DNA of 64,000 nucleotides from JACNKV01 sp964422145 (GTDB lineage Bacteria; Fidelibacterota; Marinisomatia; Marinisomatales; JACNKV01): assembly GCA_964422145.1 (NCBI GenBank), contig CAYQZV010000009.1, forward strand, positions 1 to 64,000, in the 5' to 3' direction. The stretch's first letter is position 1; every line of letters begins with the position of its first letter. This document shows, one piece after another, positions 26,546 to 37,400 of this stretch. The position numbers were made by a program, and so were the translations under genes. The notes below the pieces were generated by a model. That model searched no databases and was not told the DNA's origin. It saw nothing but the letters and a program-made list of their open reading frames with translations.

Positions 26546-27653
26546 ATGGATTTTACTGAATTAAAAGAACAATTTCTCTCAACGGAATCAAAGCACCACG
26601 AATTGCGGAGGTATCTTTGACCTGGATTCCAAGAAAAGTGAATTAGAGATTTTACGGCAGAAAGCCCTCGTCCCGGATTTTTGGAATGATAATTCCAAAG
26701 CTGCATCCATTTTAAAAAAGACATCCGTATTAGAAAAAGAGATCACCTTATGGGCAGATCTTGAAACCCGGCATGGCGATATTGAAGTTCTGTTAGAATT
26801 TGCCGAAGAAGGTGAATCTACTCCCCAAGAAGTAAAAACAGAATTAAATCAGTATAAAAAAATTGTAGAGGATTTAGAACTGCAGCTTATGCTGGGAGAG
26901 GCTACAGATCTTGAGAATGCTATTTTGACTATTCATCCGGGGGCAGGCGGAACCGAGAGTCAAGACTGGGCAAATATGCTATTTCGTTTGTATTCAAGAT
27001 GGATTGAGCAGAAAGATTTTAAAATGACTCTGTTGGATTATCAACCGGGTGATGAAGCAGGGATCAAAGATGTGACAATGGAAATAAAAGGAGATTTTGC
27101 TTATGGTCTGCTTAAAGCAGAAGCCGGGGTTCATCGTTTAGTCAGAATATCTCCTTTTGATGCAAACAGCAGACGACATACATCATTTGCGTCGATATTT
27201 GTGTATCCATCTACCGATGAGGAGATTGACATCGAAATTGATCCGAATGATTTACGCATTGATACATACAGAGCCAGCGGCGCCGGAGGACAACATGTCA
27301 ATAAAACAGATTCTGCGATTCGTATTACACACCTCCCTACCGGTGTGGTTGTCCAATGCCAAAATGAACGGTCTCAGCACAAAAATAAAGCTCAGGCAAT
27401 GAAAGTGCTGAAAGCCCGATTATACCAAATAGAATTAGAAAAAGAAAAAGAAGCCACAAAAGAATTAGAGGATAAAAAATTAGATATCGGATGGGGGAGT
27501 CAAATTCGCTCGTATGTATTCCATCCGTATAATATGGTGAAGGATCATCGAACGAAAGAAGAAACCGGAAATATTCAAGCGGTAATGGATGGTCAGATCG
27601 ATCGATTCATCCGGTCATATTTAATTCAAAATATCGGTGAGAAATCCTCATAA
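26546..27653 (+). CDS. prfB: Peptide chain release factor 2, with programmed +1 frameshift
   Basis: Recognises UGA and UAA stop codons and triggers peptide release. Translation starts at the ATG at 26546, reads 24 codons to CTT, meets an in-frame TGA at 26618-26620, and must shift +1 so that reading resumes with GAC at 26619. The joined protein is 368 residues, the normal RF2 length. The tripeptide anticodon SPF is at 202-204 and the GGQ motif at 247-249. The frame downstream of the shift is open to the TAA at 27651. Without the frameshift only a 24-residue peptide results. lysS follows 33 nt later, a common bacterial pairing. Confidence 0.96.
26606..26621 (+). promoter_or_regulatory. prfB programmed +1 frameshift signal
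   Basis: The codons CGG AGG TAT CTT TGA C reproduce the classical RF2 recoding site: an internal Shine-Dalgarno-like GGAGG lies three bases before the slippery CTT, next to an in-frame TGA followed by C. When RF2 is scarce the TGA is read slowly and ribosomes slip to +1, so RF2 controls its own synthesis. Established mechanism in many bacteria; here the signal is seen directly. Confidence 0.96.
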
Positions 27654-27686
27654 ATAAACACCCGTAAACAGAAACAGAATGAAGTC

Positions 27687-29180
27687 ATGTCAGAAGAACA
27701 ACGCTCACTAAATCAGATTATTAATTTCCGTATCGAAAAACTCCAAAAACTTCGAGAGAACGGAGTCAATCCTTATCCTTATTCATATCAAACCTCTCAC
27801 TACAGTGACGAGATTCTTGGTGATTATGATAAATTTGAGAAGAAAGATGTTTCTGTCGCTGGACGGATTATGTCCTTACGAAAAATGGGTAAAGCTGCGT
27901 TTTGCCATATCCAAGACAGCCATGGGAAAATCCAGACCTACATTCGAAGAGATGATGTAGGAACAGAATCTTATAGCAATTTCAAACTGTTGGATATCGG
28001 CGATTTTATCGGTGTGAAAGGATACGTGTTTAAAACAAAGACAGATGAGATATCCATTCATGCGACATCAGTCACTATTTTATCAAAAAGTATTCGTCCG
28101 CTGCCGATCGTAAAAGAAAAGGACGATCAGGTATTTGATGCTTTTTCGGATAAGGAGCAAAGATACAGAAACCGGCATGTTGATTTAGCGGTGAACCCGG
28201 AGATTCGAAAGACGTTTATTGATCGCGGAAAAATTGTTTCGGCTTTAAGGCAATTTTTGGACAATCGTGGATTTTTAGAAGTAGAAACACCGGTGCTTCA
28301 GCCTTTGTACGGCGGTGCAAATGCCAGACCGTTTGTGACGCATCACAATACATTAGACCAAGAACTTTACCTTCGAATCGCGGATGAACTTTATTTGAAA
28401 CGATTGATCATCGGCGGATTTGATAAAGTGTACGAATTAGCGAAAGACTTTCGTAATGAGGGCATGGATCGAAACCACAATCCTGAATTCACAATGTTGG
28501 AATTCTACCAGGCTTATGCAGATTATAAGGATATGATGGACCTTGTGGAAGAATTATTTCGGTTTTCAGCCGAAACAACCGGCTCTCTTCAAAAAACGTG
28601 GGGAGATATGGAAATTGATCTATCAAAACCGTTTCAAAGAATTCCGTTCTTTACGTTATTGAATGATGCTGTTGGGCAAGATGTGTCCAATGCGGATATT
28701 CCTGAATTAAGAGCTGTTTGTAAAACAAAGAATATTGAAGTTTCTGATCAAGCTAATTATGGACAGATCCTTGACGAGATTATGAGAAGACTCGTTGAAC
28801 CGAACTTGATTCAGCCGACGTTCATTATGGATTATCCGAAAGCGATCTCTCCTTTAGCCAAAAAACATCGCAGCGGAGATGAAAATATCGTGGAACGATT
28901 TGAACTATTTATCGGAGCTGCAGAGTTCGCGAATTCTTTTTCAGAACTGAATGACCCAATCGATCAGCGGCAGCGACTCGAAGCGCAGGCAGCTCTCCGA
29001 CAAAAAGGGGATGAGGAAGCTCAGCCCGTCGATGAAAACTTCCTTCAAGCTGTTGAGTATGGTATGCCTCCAACCGGCGGAGTAGGAATTGGCGTTGACC
29101 GATTAGTTATGCTATTAACGGGTAACCGCTGGATTAAGGATGTTCTCTTGTTCCCTGCGATGAAATCTATCGAGGATTAG
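27687..29180 (+). CDS. lysS: Lysyl-tRNA synthetase, class II
   Basis: Charges tRNA-Lys with lysine. The 497-residue protein has an N-terminal OB-fold anticodon-binding domain (VAGRIMSLRKMGKAAF) and a class II catalytic core with motif 1 around FLEVETPVLQP, motif 2 FRNEGMDRNHNPEFTMLEFY and motif 3 GVGIGVDRLVMLLT. Length is typical of LysS. It follows prfB, and the LolC-type permease gene begins 27 nt after its stop. Class I lysyl-tRNA synthetase is excluded by the motifs. Confidence 0.97.
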   Translation: MSEEQRSLNQIINFRIEKLQKLRENGVNPYPYSYQTSHYSDEILGDYDKFEKKDVSVAGRIMSLRKMGKAAFCHIQDSHGKIQTYIRRDDVGTESYSNFKLLDIGDFIGVKGYVFKTKTDEISIHATSVTILSKSIRPLPIVKEKDDQVFDAFSDKEQRYRNRHVDLAVNPEIRKTFIDRGKIVSALRQFLDNRGFLEVETPVLQPLYGGANARPFVTHHNTLDQELYLRIADELYLKRLIIGGFDKVYELAKDFRNEGMDRNHNPEFTMLEFYQAYADYKDMMDLVEELFRFSAETTGSLQKTWGDMEIDLSKPFQRIPFFTLLNDAVGQDVSNADIPELRAVCKTKNIEVSDQANYGQILDEIMRRLVEPNLIQPTFIMDYPKAISPLAKKHRSGDENIVERFELFIGAAEFANSFSELNDPIDQRQRLEAQAALRQKGDEEAQPVDENFLQAVEYGMPPTGGVGIGVDRLVMLLTGNRWIKDVLLFPAMKSIED

Positions 29181-29207
29181 CTTCCTTATAATCATATCAA
29201 CTTCCCG

Positions 29208-30410
29208 ATGATGGGTATTCTTCAAGTCATCTCATACCGGCATCTTCGCTCTCCTCAAAAAGGCAGTTTCTCTACTTTCGTCGGTGTGCTGGCTGTTGTG
29301 GGTTTAGGAATTGGTTTAGCTTCTTTAATCATCACCTTGAGCATCCTTGAAGGATTCGAAACCACAATCTCAGAGAAAATTGCCGGATTTGACGGGCATG
29401 CACGTCTTCAGCACTTCATGGATCAACCGGTTTCAATTGATACAAAAATTGATACTGTATTAAAAGATATCCCGGGAAGCCGGTCAGTCTCCTTCATCCA
29501 AAAACCAGCCTTGATACGGGTTAAGACCAAAACAGAAGGAGTAATCGTTGAAGGGCTAGAAAAAATGGATCAACGTTTCGCTCTGTCGGAGATCCTTGTT
29601 GAGGGAACACCAGAATTGGAATCCGGAACAATTATTCTTGGAAAACGGTTAGCGGATGAACTTAAAATTTCTACCGGCGATCATACGGTCCTTTTTGATA
29701 TCTCATCGTTTACAAATGTCCTGGGTAAAAAACGTTTACAATCGTTTAAAGTTCAAGGATTATTTCACTCCGGATTGTTGGAATATGATAAGTCCGTCGT
29801 GTATCTTACATTATCTGATGCGCAAAAAATATTTGGGATGACAAGTACAATTACCGGAAAAATGCTTTGGTTTGATGATATCGGTAAAACACAGGATTAT
29901 GTAAGAACGATGGATCAGAAGCTGAACTATCCATGGTATGTAATGTCTTGGAAGGATAAGCATCGAATCCTATTTGAATGGATTCGGGTACAGAGATGGC
30001 CAATTTTGATCATTTTTGGAATGATCGCTTTTGTGGGGATTGTGAATATCATTTCAGCGATGGCGATGATCATTACAGAAAAAACAAGAGAAATAGGAAC
30101 GTTAATGTCTTTTGGATTTACCCGAAAAATGATTCGATGGATATTCGTTTTGGAAGGGGCGATTATCGGTTTAGCCGGAGCTTTATTTGGCGTTGTGCTT
30201 TCTGTGATACTTATTTGGCTGCAAATTCAGTATCAATTTGTTGGCATCCCTGAAGATGTATATTTTATGGACCAAGTTCCGATGGCTGTGAATGCTTATA
30301 TTATTATCTGGGTCGGAGTAATTGGGTTTTTGATGTCAGTGCTTGCTTCTTTATGGCCTTCCGTTGCAGCAAGAAATGTACAACCCGCAAAAGCGCTTCA
30401 GTATGAATAG
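29208..30410 (+). CDS. Lipoprotein-releasing ABC transporter permease, LolC/LolE family (first copy)
   Basis: Inner-membrane permease that, with LolD, extracts outer-membrane lipoproteins from the inner membrane. The 400 residues show the MacB/FtsX layout: a first helix near residues 25-47, a periplasmic domain of about 220 residues, and three C-terminal helices with the coupling segment ITEKTREIGTLMSFGF. A second permease of the same family and then LolD follow in the same direction, so this is likely one half of a heterodimer. An in-frame ATG one codon after the first is an alternative start. LolC and LolE cannot be told apart reliably here. Confidence 0.9.
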   Translation: MMGILQVISYRHLRSPQKGSFSTFVGVLAVVGLGIGLASLIITLSILEGFETTISEKIAGFDGHARLQHFMDQPVSIDTKIDTVLKDIPGSRSVSFIQKPALIRVKTKTEGVIVEGLEKMDQRFALSEILVEGTPELESGTIILGKRLADELKISTGDHTVLFDISSFTNVLGKKRLQSFKVQGLFHSGLLEYDKSVVYLTLSDAQKIFGMTSTITGKMLWFDDIGKTQDYVRTMDQKLNYPWYVMSWKDKHRILFEWIRVQRWPILIIFGMIAFVGIVNIISAMAMIITEKTREIGTLMSFGFTRKMIRWIFVLEGAIIGLAGALFGVVLSVILIWLQIQYQFVGIPEDVYFMDQVPMAVNAYIIIWVGVIGFLMSVLASLWPSVAARNVQPAKALQYE

Positions 30411-30423
30411 TGATCGATAGGAA

Positions 30424-31617
30424 ATGAAGTATACGACCTATATTGCGAAACGTTTCTTGCTCGGTGGAAAAGGATCGAGCACAAGCAAATTTACAGGATG
30501 GGTTGCCATCATTGGTATGGCAGTCGGCAGTTTTGCATTAGTTTTATCTATCGCTGTATTAAACGGATTTGAACAGCGCGTAAACGATAAAATCCGCGGA
30601 TTGGAAGGCGATATAAGACTTACCGGCGATCAAAATAGTTTAAATGACTGTGAATCATATATCCATTCGACATACGCAGAGGTTAATGTCATGCCGTTTA
30701 TAGAGAGAAATGGTTTGATCCAAGGATCATCAAATAATTCCAGACTCGTGACATTAAAAGCGGTTTCTATTACAGATCTTACATCATTTTACGATTTGAA
30801 TTTTGAAACCAATTTTTTAAAAACAGAAAGTCCTCCTGTTATTATCGGAAGATTAGTTGCGGATAGATTGAATCTTCAAATAGGCGATGATATAATGTTG
30901 GTAAATCCAACTGACCCGCTTTCGAGTTTCAGTTTACCTCGCAGAGTAAAGGGAGTGGTATCCGGAATTTTTCGAGCGAATGTTCTGGATTATGATGATA
31001 GATTGGTTTTCATCCCTTTCGAAGTAGGGAAATCCCTCTTTAACCGTCATCAAGAAAGGGGCGGTATTGACATTCGATGTGCGGATGATTCATTAATCCC
31101 AATTCTAAAAAACGATTTGAAAAGGAAGTTCAACCAGATAACATTAACGACTTGGGATAAAATACACGAAAGTCTCTTCCAAGCGATGAAGATGGAAAGG
31201 ATAGGTGCAATTGCTGTTTTGAGTCTGATCATTTTGGTCGCATCCTTTAATTTGACATCGACATTGGTTTTGATCACGGTTCAAAAAATAAGTCAAATAG
31301 GAATTTTGCGTACTGTGGGGGCGACATCCTCTGCTATAAGGTCAATTATTATAAAACAGGGATTAATGGTAGGTGGAATTGGAATGCTGATCGGAATTTC
31401 TTTAAGCGGGACCATTATTCTTACCCAATATTATTATGATATTCTTCCTCTGCCGGAGGACATATACTTTATGGATACTCTTCCTATGATCATAACATTA
31501 AAAGATATAATAATTGTACCCGTCATTACTATTCTTGTGATAAGTTTGTCCTCGTGGCTGGCGGCAAAACGAGCGGTCATTATTCAACCAAAAGAAGCTG
31601 TGCATATAGACAAATGA
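30424..31617 (+). CDS. Lipoprotein-releasing ABC transporter permease, LolC/LolE family (second copy)
   Basis: A 397-residue paralogue of the preceding permease with the same topology: one N-terminal helix (VAIIGMAVGSFALVLS), a periplasmic domain starting around NGFEQRVNDKIRGLEG, and three C-terminal helices with the segment VQKISQIGILRTVGAT that contacts the ATPase. It lies 13 nt after the first copy and overlaps lolD by 4 nt (ATGA), so the three genes encode one transporter. The sequence near the C-terminus (LPEDIYFMDTLPM) is similar to the first copy, which supports duplication. Confidence 0.9.
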   Translation: MKYTTYIAKRFLLGGKGSSTSKFTGWVAIIGMAVGSFALVLSIAVLNGFEQRVNDKIRGLEGDIRLTGDQNSLNDCESYIHSTYAEVNVMPFIERNGLIQGSSNNSRLVTLKAVSITDLTSFYDLNFETNFLKTESPPVIIGRLVADRLNLQIGDDIMLVNPTDPLSSFSLPRRVKGVVSGIFRANVLDYDDRLVFIPFEVGKSLFNRHQERGGIDIRCADDSLIPILKNDLKRKFNQITLTTWDKIHESLFQAMKMERIGAIAVLSLIILVASFNLTSTLVLITVQKISQIGILRTVGATSSAIRSIIIKQGLMVGGIGMLIGISLSGTIILTQYYYDILPLPEDIYFMDTLPMIITLKDIIIVPVITILVISLSSWLAAKRAVIIQPKEAVHIDK

Positions 31618-32288
31618 TTTTAACTGCTGAAAATATAACAAAGTCCTTTCGTAACGGATCGAAAGAACTACCGGTTTTAAAGGGAATCAATTTACACGTT
31701 GCGGAAAGTGAGATCGTTACTATTATGGGTCCATCCGGATCTGGAAAATCAACGTTGTTAAACATATTGGGAACACTTGATGCTGCCGATACCGGAGTTT
31801 TGAAAATAAATGGTATGGACACAGCAACCTTAAATGATACTGAAATATCAGAGTTAAGAAATTCTCACATCGGATTTGTATTTCAGTTTCATCATTTGCT
31901 GCCGGAGTTTACAGCACTCGAGAATGTTCTGATTCCCGCAAGAATTTCAAACAAGGGTTCAGAAATCAACCAAAGAGCTTTAGAGATGTTTGAGTATATG
32001 GGTCTTGTAGACCGCATGGATCATTACCCATCACAACTATCAGGGGGTGAGCGGTCTAGGGTTGCTGTATTGAGGGCCATGATTAATGCACCGAGTTTAA
32101 TCCTTACCGATGAACCCACTGGAAATCTCGATCAAAGAAATGCGGACAGATTATTACAATTATTTCAACAAATTTGTCGTGATTTTCAAAAGACTCTTGT
32201 TATAACGACCCACGATCCTCATGTTGCATCCATTGGGCACAAACGCTATCATTTAGAAGAAGGAAAGCTCGAAGAATTGAATCAGTAA
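31614..32288 (+). CDS. lolD: Lipoprotein-releasing system ATP-binding protein
   Basis: Cytosolic ATPase of the Lol exporter. The 224-residue protein has Walker A GPSGSGKST (39-47), Q-loop VFQFHHLLPEFTALENV, signature LSGGERSRVAVLRA, Walker B LILTDEPTGNLD and the switch histidine in TTHDPH. The start at 31614 overlaps the permease stop by 4 nt; a longer frame from 31554 would intrude into the permease gene and is unlikely. Some MacB-type exporters share this sequence pattern, but the two LolC/E-type permeases beside it favour Lol. Confidence 0.93.
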   Translation: MILTAENITKSFRNGSKELPVLKGINLHVAESEIVTIMGPSGSGKSTLLNILGTLDAADTGVLKINGMDTATLNDTEISELRNSHIGFVFQFHHLLPEFTALENVLIPARISNKGSEINQRALEMFEYMGLVDRMDHYPSQLSGGERSRVAVLRAMINAPSLILTDEPTGNLDQRNADRLLQLFQQICRDFQKTLVITTHDPHVASIGHKRYHLEEGKLEELNQ

Positions 32289-32363
32289 TATTTTGATCCA
32301 TCAGATTTCCCTTTTTGCTCATTTTCTACTTCATAACATTTTTAAGTCCAATACCGTCTTAAT

Positions 32364-32405
32364 TCTGCCATATATGTTGATATATTAAACACAGTCTGCC
32401 ATATA
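32364..32405 (+). promoter_or_regulatory. Direct repeat upstream of dnaK, possible operator
   Basis: The 11-mer TCTGCCATATA occurs twice, at 32364-32374 and 32395-32405, with starts 31 bp apart, about three helical turns. A TTGATA hexamer lies between them, and TATAGT follows at 32413. The region lies in the 191 bp between lolD and dnaK. No CIRCE element is visible there. The repeats could bind a regulator of dnaK, but this is inference from spacing and position. Confidence 0.35.
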
Positions 32406-32479
32406 GGCTTACTATAGTCAATGGCATGTTTTTTGAGAAATAGTCATTGAAAAATTTATTTATCAAAAGGAGTTTTAAA

Positions 32480-34378
32480 ATGGGAAAGATTATCGGAATT
32501 GACTTAGGTACTACAAATTCTTGTGTTGCAGTATTAGAAGGCGGTGAACCTACTGTCATTACAAATCCTGAAGGAGGACGTACAACTCCCTCCGTTGTTG
32601 GATTTACAAAAACGGATGAGCGGTTGGTTGGACAGCCCGCAAAACGTCAGGCTGTGACGAACCCTCAAAATACTGTCTCATCTATCAAAAGATTTATGGG
32701 AAGAATGCGTAACGAAGTTGGAACAGAGATCAATGAAGTCCCTTACGAAGTAGGAAAATCTAAAGGTGGAGCTGTATTGGTGAAAGCCGGAGGAAAAGAG
32801 TATACTCCGCCGGAAATCGGTGCAATGGTGCTACAGAAATTAAAACAGACTGCTGAAGAGCATTTGGGCACAACCGTAACGGATGCTGTTATTACCGTTC
32901 CGGCTTATTTTAATGATTCTCAGCGTCAGGCTACAAAAGATGCCGGCAAGATCGCTGGACTGAATGTACGTCGGATCATCAATGAGCCAACCGCGGCTTC
33001 ATTAGCCTATGGCATGGATAAAAAACACGACGAGAAAATTGCAGTATTTGATTTAGGCGGCGGGACGTTTGACGTTTCGATCCTTGAATTAGGTGATGGT
33101 GTTTTTGAAGTGAAATCTACTAACGGAGATACTCATCTAGGTGGAGATGATTTTGACCAAAAAATTATTGACTGGATCGCAGCAGAGTTTCTGAAAAGTG
33201 ATGGGGTTGATTTAAAGAAAGATCCAATGGCACTGCAGAGATTGAAAGATGCAGCTGAAGCCGCCAAAAAAGAATTATCCAGCTCGAAGCAAACGGATAT
33301 TAATCTGCCCTTTATCACGGCAGATGCTTCTGGGCCCAAACATTTAAATCTCACTTTAAGTCGTGCAAAATTTGAAGAATTAACCCATGACCTGATTGAG
33401 CGTGTCGTTAATCCTTGCAAAAAAGCGATAAAAGATGCAGGATTATCCGCATCAGAAATTAATGAAGTGATCTTGGTGGGCGGATCGACTAGAATTCCTG
33501 CTATCCAAGAAAAAGTAAAAGGTATTTTTGGGAAAGAGCCCAATCGAAGTGTAAATCCGGATGAAGTTGTTGCCGTTGGTGCCGCTATCCAAGGTGGAGT
33601 ATTAGCCGGCGAAGTTGATGATATCTTGCTATTGGATGTGACTCCATTATCACTGGGAATTGAAACTCTCGGGAATGTCAGCACGAAATTGATTGAGAGA
33701 AACACAACGGTTCCGACTCGGAAATCACAGGTGTTTAGTACAGCAGCTGATAACCAGACTACCGTTGAAATCCATGTTTTACAAGGTGAACGTGAAATGG
33801 CTATGGATAACAAAACCATCGGTCGTTTCCATTTGGATGGAATTCCACCAGCACCAAGAGGAGTTCCTCAAGTTGAAGTAACGTTTGATATTGATGCAAA
33901 CGGAATTTTGAATGTAAGTGCTAAAGATAAAGCAACTGGAAAGGAACAAAGTATTCGTATTGAAGCATCAACCGGTTTATCCGATCAGGAAGTAGAACGG
34001 ATGGTAAATGATGCAAAAAAACATGAATCCGAAGATCAAGAAAAAAGAAAATCGGTTGACGTGCGGAATCAAGCAGAACATTTGGTCTATCAAACCGAGA
34101 AAAACCTGAAAGAGAATGAAGACAAATTATCCGATGAGGATACAGCACCGATTTTAAGTGCCGTCGAAAAGCTGAAAAAATCTTTGGATGGATCCAATGT
34201 TGATGACATTCAGACAAATATGGAAGCTTTAAATGCTGCATGGAATACCGTTGCTTCAAAAATGTATGAATCGGCCAAGACAGAGGGTGATGCTCAAGAG
34301 CAGCCTCCGAAGCAAGAATCGGCATCTAAGAAAGATGGGGATAAAATCGAAGAGGCAGATTTCGAAGTTGTCGATTAG
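32480..34378 (+). CDS. dnaK: Molecular chaperone DnaK (Hsp70)
   Basis: ATP-driven chaperone for protein folding and stress protection. The 632-residue protein has the phosphate-1 motif GIDLGTTNSCVAV at the N-terminus, DLGGGTFDVSIL, the adenosine motif VGGSTRIPAIQ, the linker DDILLLDVTPLSLGIE, a substrate-binding domain, a helical lid and an acidic C-terminal end (EEADFEVVD). The ATG at 32480 follows AAGGAG at a normal distance; an upstream in-frame start at 32447 lacks support. No grpE or dnaJ is adjacent. A rho-independent terminator follows, so it is transcribed alone or last in its unit. Confidence 0.98.
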   Translation: MGKIIGIDLGTTNSCVAVLEGGEPTVITNPEGGRTTPSVVGFTKTDERLVGQPAKRQAVTNPQNTVSSIKRFMGRMRNEVGTEINEVPYEVGKSKGGAVLVKAGGKEYTPPEIGAMVLQKLKQTAEEHLGTTVTDAVITVPAYFNDSQRQATKDAGKIAGLNVRRIINEPTAASLAYGMDKKHDEKIAVFDLGGGTFDVSILELGDGVFEVKSTNGDTHLGGDDFDQKIIDWIAAEFLKSDGVDLKKDPMALQRLKDAAEAAKKELSSSKQTDINLPFITADASGPKHLNLTLSRAKFEELTHDLIERVVNPCKKAIKDAGLSASEINEVILVGGSTRIPAIQEKVKGIFGKEPNRSVNPDEVVAVGAAIQGGVLAGEVDDILLLDVTPLSLGIETLGNVSTKLIERNTTVPTRKSQVFSTAADNQTTVEIHVLQGEREMAMDNKTIGRFHLDGIPPAPRGVPQVEVTFDIDANGILNVSAKDKATGKEQSIRIEASTGLSDQEVERMVNDAKKHESEDQEKRKSVDVRNQAEHLVYQTEKNLKENEDKLSDEDTAPILSAVEKLKKSLDGSNVDDIQTNMEALNAAWNTVASKMYESAKTEGDAQEQPPKQESASKKDGDKIEEADFEVVD

Positions 34379-34395
34379 GTAAATTATACGATTGA

Positions 34396-34429
34396 TAAAA
34401 AAAGCGTTCTTTTCAGAACGCTTTTTTTG
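34396..34429 (+). terminator. Rho-independent terminator after dnaK
   Basis: The stem AGCGTTCT / AGAACGCT has a TTTC loop, is flanked by an A-run on the left, and is followed by a T-run. It begins 18 nt after the dnaK stop. The A/T flanks make it able to work in both directions, but the next gene reads the same way. Confidence 0.92.
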
Positions 34430-34483
34430 TTTTTCGGGATCATACCTTGTAATTTCTTCGTATAATTGATCATTGATTTCAAT

Positions 34484-37400
34484 ATGAAACGTACCATTCA
34501 AATCATTTTTGCGATAAGTTTAATTATCATTATTGGGGGTGTGGCTGCTCTCAATACTTCCATTTGGAAAGATCAGATCGAATCTTACATAAATCGGGAA
34601 CTAATGAGCGACAGCGAATGGACTATATCAATCGGGTCTTTAAATGGGAATCTTCTGTTTGAAGTTACCGGCACAGACATCAAAGTTCTGAATAACAAAA
34701 ATGAAGTCTTTGTTAAGTTACCCGTACTGTCCTTTGATTTGGATATTTTGTCTTTCATGTCGGATAGTCCCAAGCTCAAATTTATAGAAGCAAATGACTT
34801 TTTAGTATCGATTGAAAAGGGAGAAAAATCCGACGTATCCATTCAATCAAACGAAGATATGGTCAATATTCCTTTCCAAGTTGAACGCTTGAATCTTTCA
34901 GGAAGATTACACATTCCTATGATTGATCCGAATATCGAGATTAAAACGGAGTTGACCGGATCGATATTAAAAGAAAACGGAAAAACAGAATGGAATATCA
35001 GAGATTTTGTTTTAACAGATAATGACTCCCTTGTATGTCTGAGTTTTGAAAAACTATCCGTTGAAATAGATTCAACAATGATCGTAGCCTATCCCTTAAT
35101 CGGTGAGGTGTCCTCGATCCCAATTGATGGGAAAATAGTATATTCACCACTTCAGGATGAAAAACTGAGGGGTATAATTTCATTTAAAGATTACACAATC
35201 CCGGAAAACTTATATACAAAAATTCCTCTTAAGCACAAATTCTCAAAGATATCCGGAGAGGTTAGTGTTGTAACAGATTTTCAATCACTAAACGGAAATC
35301 TGATTTTAGAGAATGAGTTGGGCTTGAATATGTCCGGAGATTTCTCATTAACCCAAGATAAAGACCACGTTTTACTTAATCATCTGAATCTGCAAGACGA
35401 TGATACTCAGTTATCCATTGGCGGACTGGTTGAGCGTTCAGGGAGGATCACCGGACGTACAGAGTTATCGGATTTTGATATCAGTCAATGGTTAGTGGAT
35501 CAACGAAAAACGAACTTGAATGGTGTTTTGCTATTAAACGGGAATACAGATCAAGGGCAGATTACAGATATCACGATGACGGTAGAAGTGATCGAATCAA
35601 TGTTGTATTCCAAAGATGCTATCTCTCTTTCGGGCTCGGTTTCTTATCATGATAGTGTCTTAACATTTCTTGACCCACTTTTTGTTGGCGTTGGACCGAG
35701 TTCGATTCAAGTACAAGGAAAAGCTGATTTACAATCCAATGATATTGATGTATCATTAGACCTCGACCAAGCAGGTGTGTTTTTGATCAATAATTTTTGG
35801 GCTGATACATTAAAACAGGGGACAGCAACAGGTTCTTTAAAGATACAAGGATCACTAACTCAACCTGAAATTCGAGGTGAAGTAAATTGCGAAAATGTTA
35901 TTTATAAGGATTTTTATTTAGGCTCTGCTTTATTAAATCTGAATATTAACAATGGATTTGATGTCACAGACGGATTTGTTCATTTGCAGTTTGAAGAAGG
36001 AATCTGGTATCGAAAAGAGAAAGAATATCATTGGGATCATGGAACCCTTGATGCTTCTTTTTATCCAGATAAAATCGATATGGAAAACCTTCATATTTTT
36101 TCCGGAGATAATTTTATACAACTTTCAGCTGATTTAAAAAGGAATAACTCTGCCACAATCAACCGGATTCAAATCCTCTATGACCAGCATTATTTAATTA
36201 ATCCGAAACCTCTTGATATCACATACGGGAAACAAAAGATCAATTTGAAACAATTTCTACTGCATATAGACGATGGGATCGTTGAAGGTTATTTTTCAAA
36301 AGGTGAAGAAATTGACGCATTGATAAAACTATCAAATATCGATGCAGGGATTGTATCATACCTGACGGATGATGCTCGAATGAAAATGAATGGGACCGCT
36401 TTTGGAGAATGTTCCATGAAAATATCTGATCAAGTAACAGGTATTGCTGTAGACTTAACGATAAAAGAAGGTGAATTTGCTAATCAGCCTTTTAATGATA
36501 TGATCTTATCCTTTTTTATCCATGATGGAATTTTGAGTATTGAGAATATCAGTTTAACCAACCGAGGATTAACAGGCGCACAGATTAGCGGAATGATTCC
36601 ATTGAAAGACACTGCGGTCAAAATTCCCTTTAACCTTGAATCTTCATTTCATAATCTAAATATTGAAGTGTTCACCCAATTTATTCCCAATTGGTTTCAG
36701 CTTGGCGGTCAAATATCGGGAAACTACAATCTATCAGGAAATAGTAATCAGACAAAATTTGATTTCGAAGTCGAAATCGAAAATGCAAAATTTGATCGAA
36801 TCCCTCTAGGGTTTGTAACCGGGAACGGATTTTATGACGGGACATTTTTGAATTTTGCCTCATTTTCGTCTGAATTTGGTGAAAAACATTTAGAAGGATC
36901 AGCTTCATTACCAATTGATTTTAACATCGGATCTGATCGGTTTGGAAGAGCGTTAATGAAAGACCCTGTTCAAGTGGATGTTAAAGGTGAGGGGGATGAA
37001 TTATGGTTTATGGATCCATACATATCAATCCTGGATTCAACTAAAACTGATTTCGATATGGTGCTGCAAATTTTTGGTACGTGGGAGAATTTAATCCGAG
37101 ATGGATCCGTAGTTATAAACGGTGGAACCATTCATACGAGCTTGTTAGAGGACCCGATCTATAACATTTCGGGCTCTGGGACGTGGGAGAACAACCAACT
37201 CATCATTCCTGAAATAAAAGGATTGCTGAAAGAAACAAAAACCAATAAACAAAATTTTGCCGTTTCCGGTCAATTAGACATGTCAAAATTCTTCCGACCG
37301 GATTATGATTTGAATGTAACGGGAAAGAGTATTTATTTCTCAGCGATAACTGAGGAGCTAAGCGGCACTGTGAATGTGGATGTTCAAATTGCGGGGAAAG

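Noticed and set aside
32289..32479. CIRCE (HrcA operator) upstream of dnaK
   Set aside because: I looked for the TTAGCACTC / GAGTGCTAA arms and did not find them; only the TCTGCCATATA direct repeats stand out.
33133..33819. A 228-codon open frame on the minus strand inside dnaK
   Set aside because: It is the antisense shadow of a highly conserved gene; its sequence has low-complexity Ser/Ile/Phe character and no recognisable motif or ribosome site.
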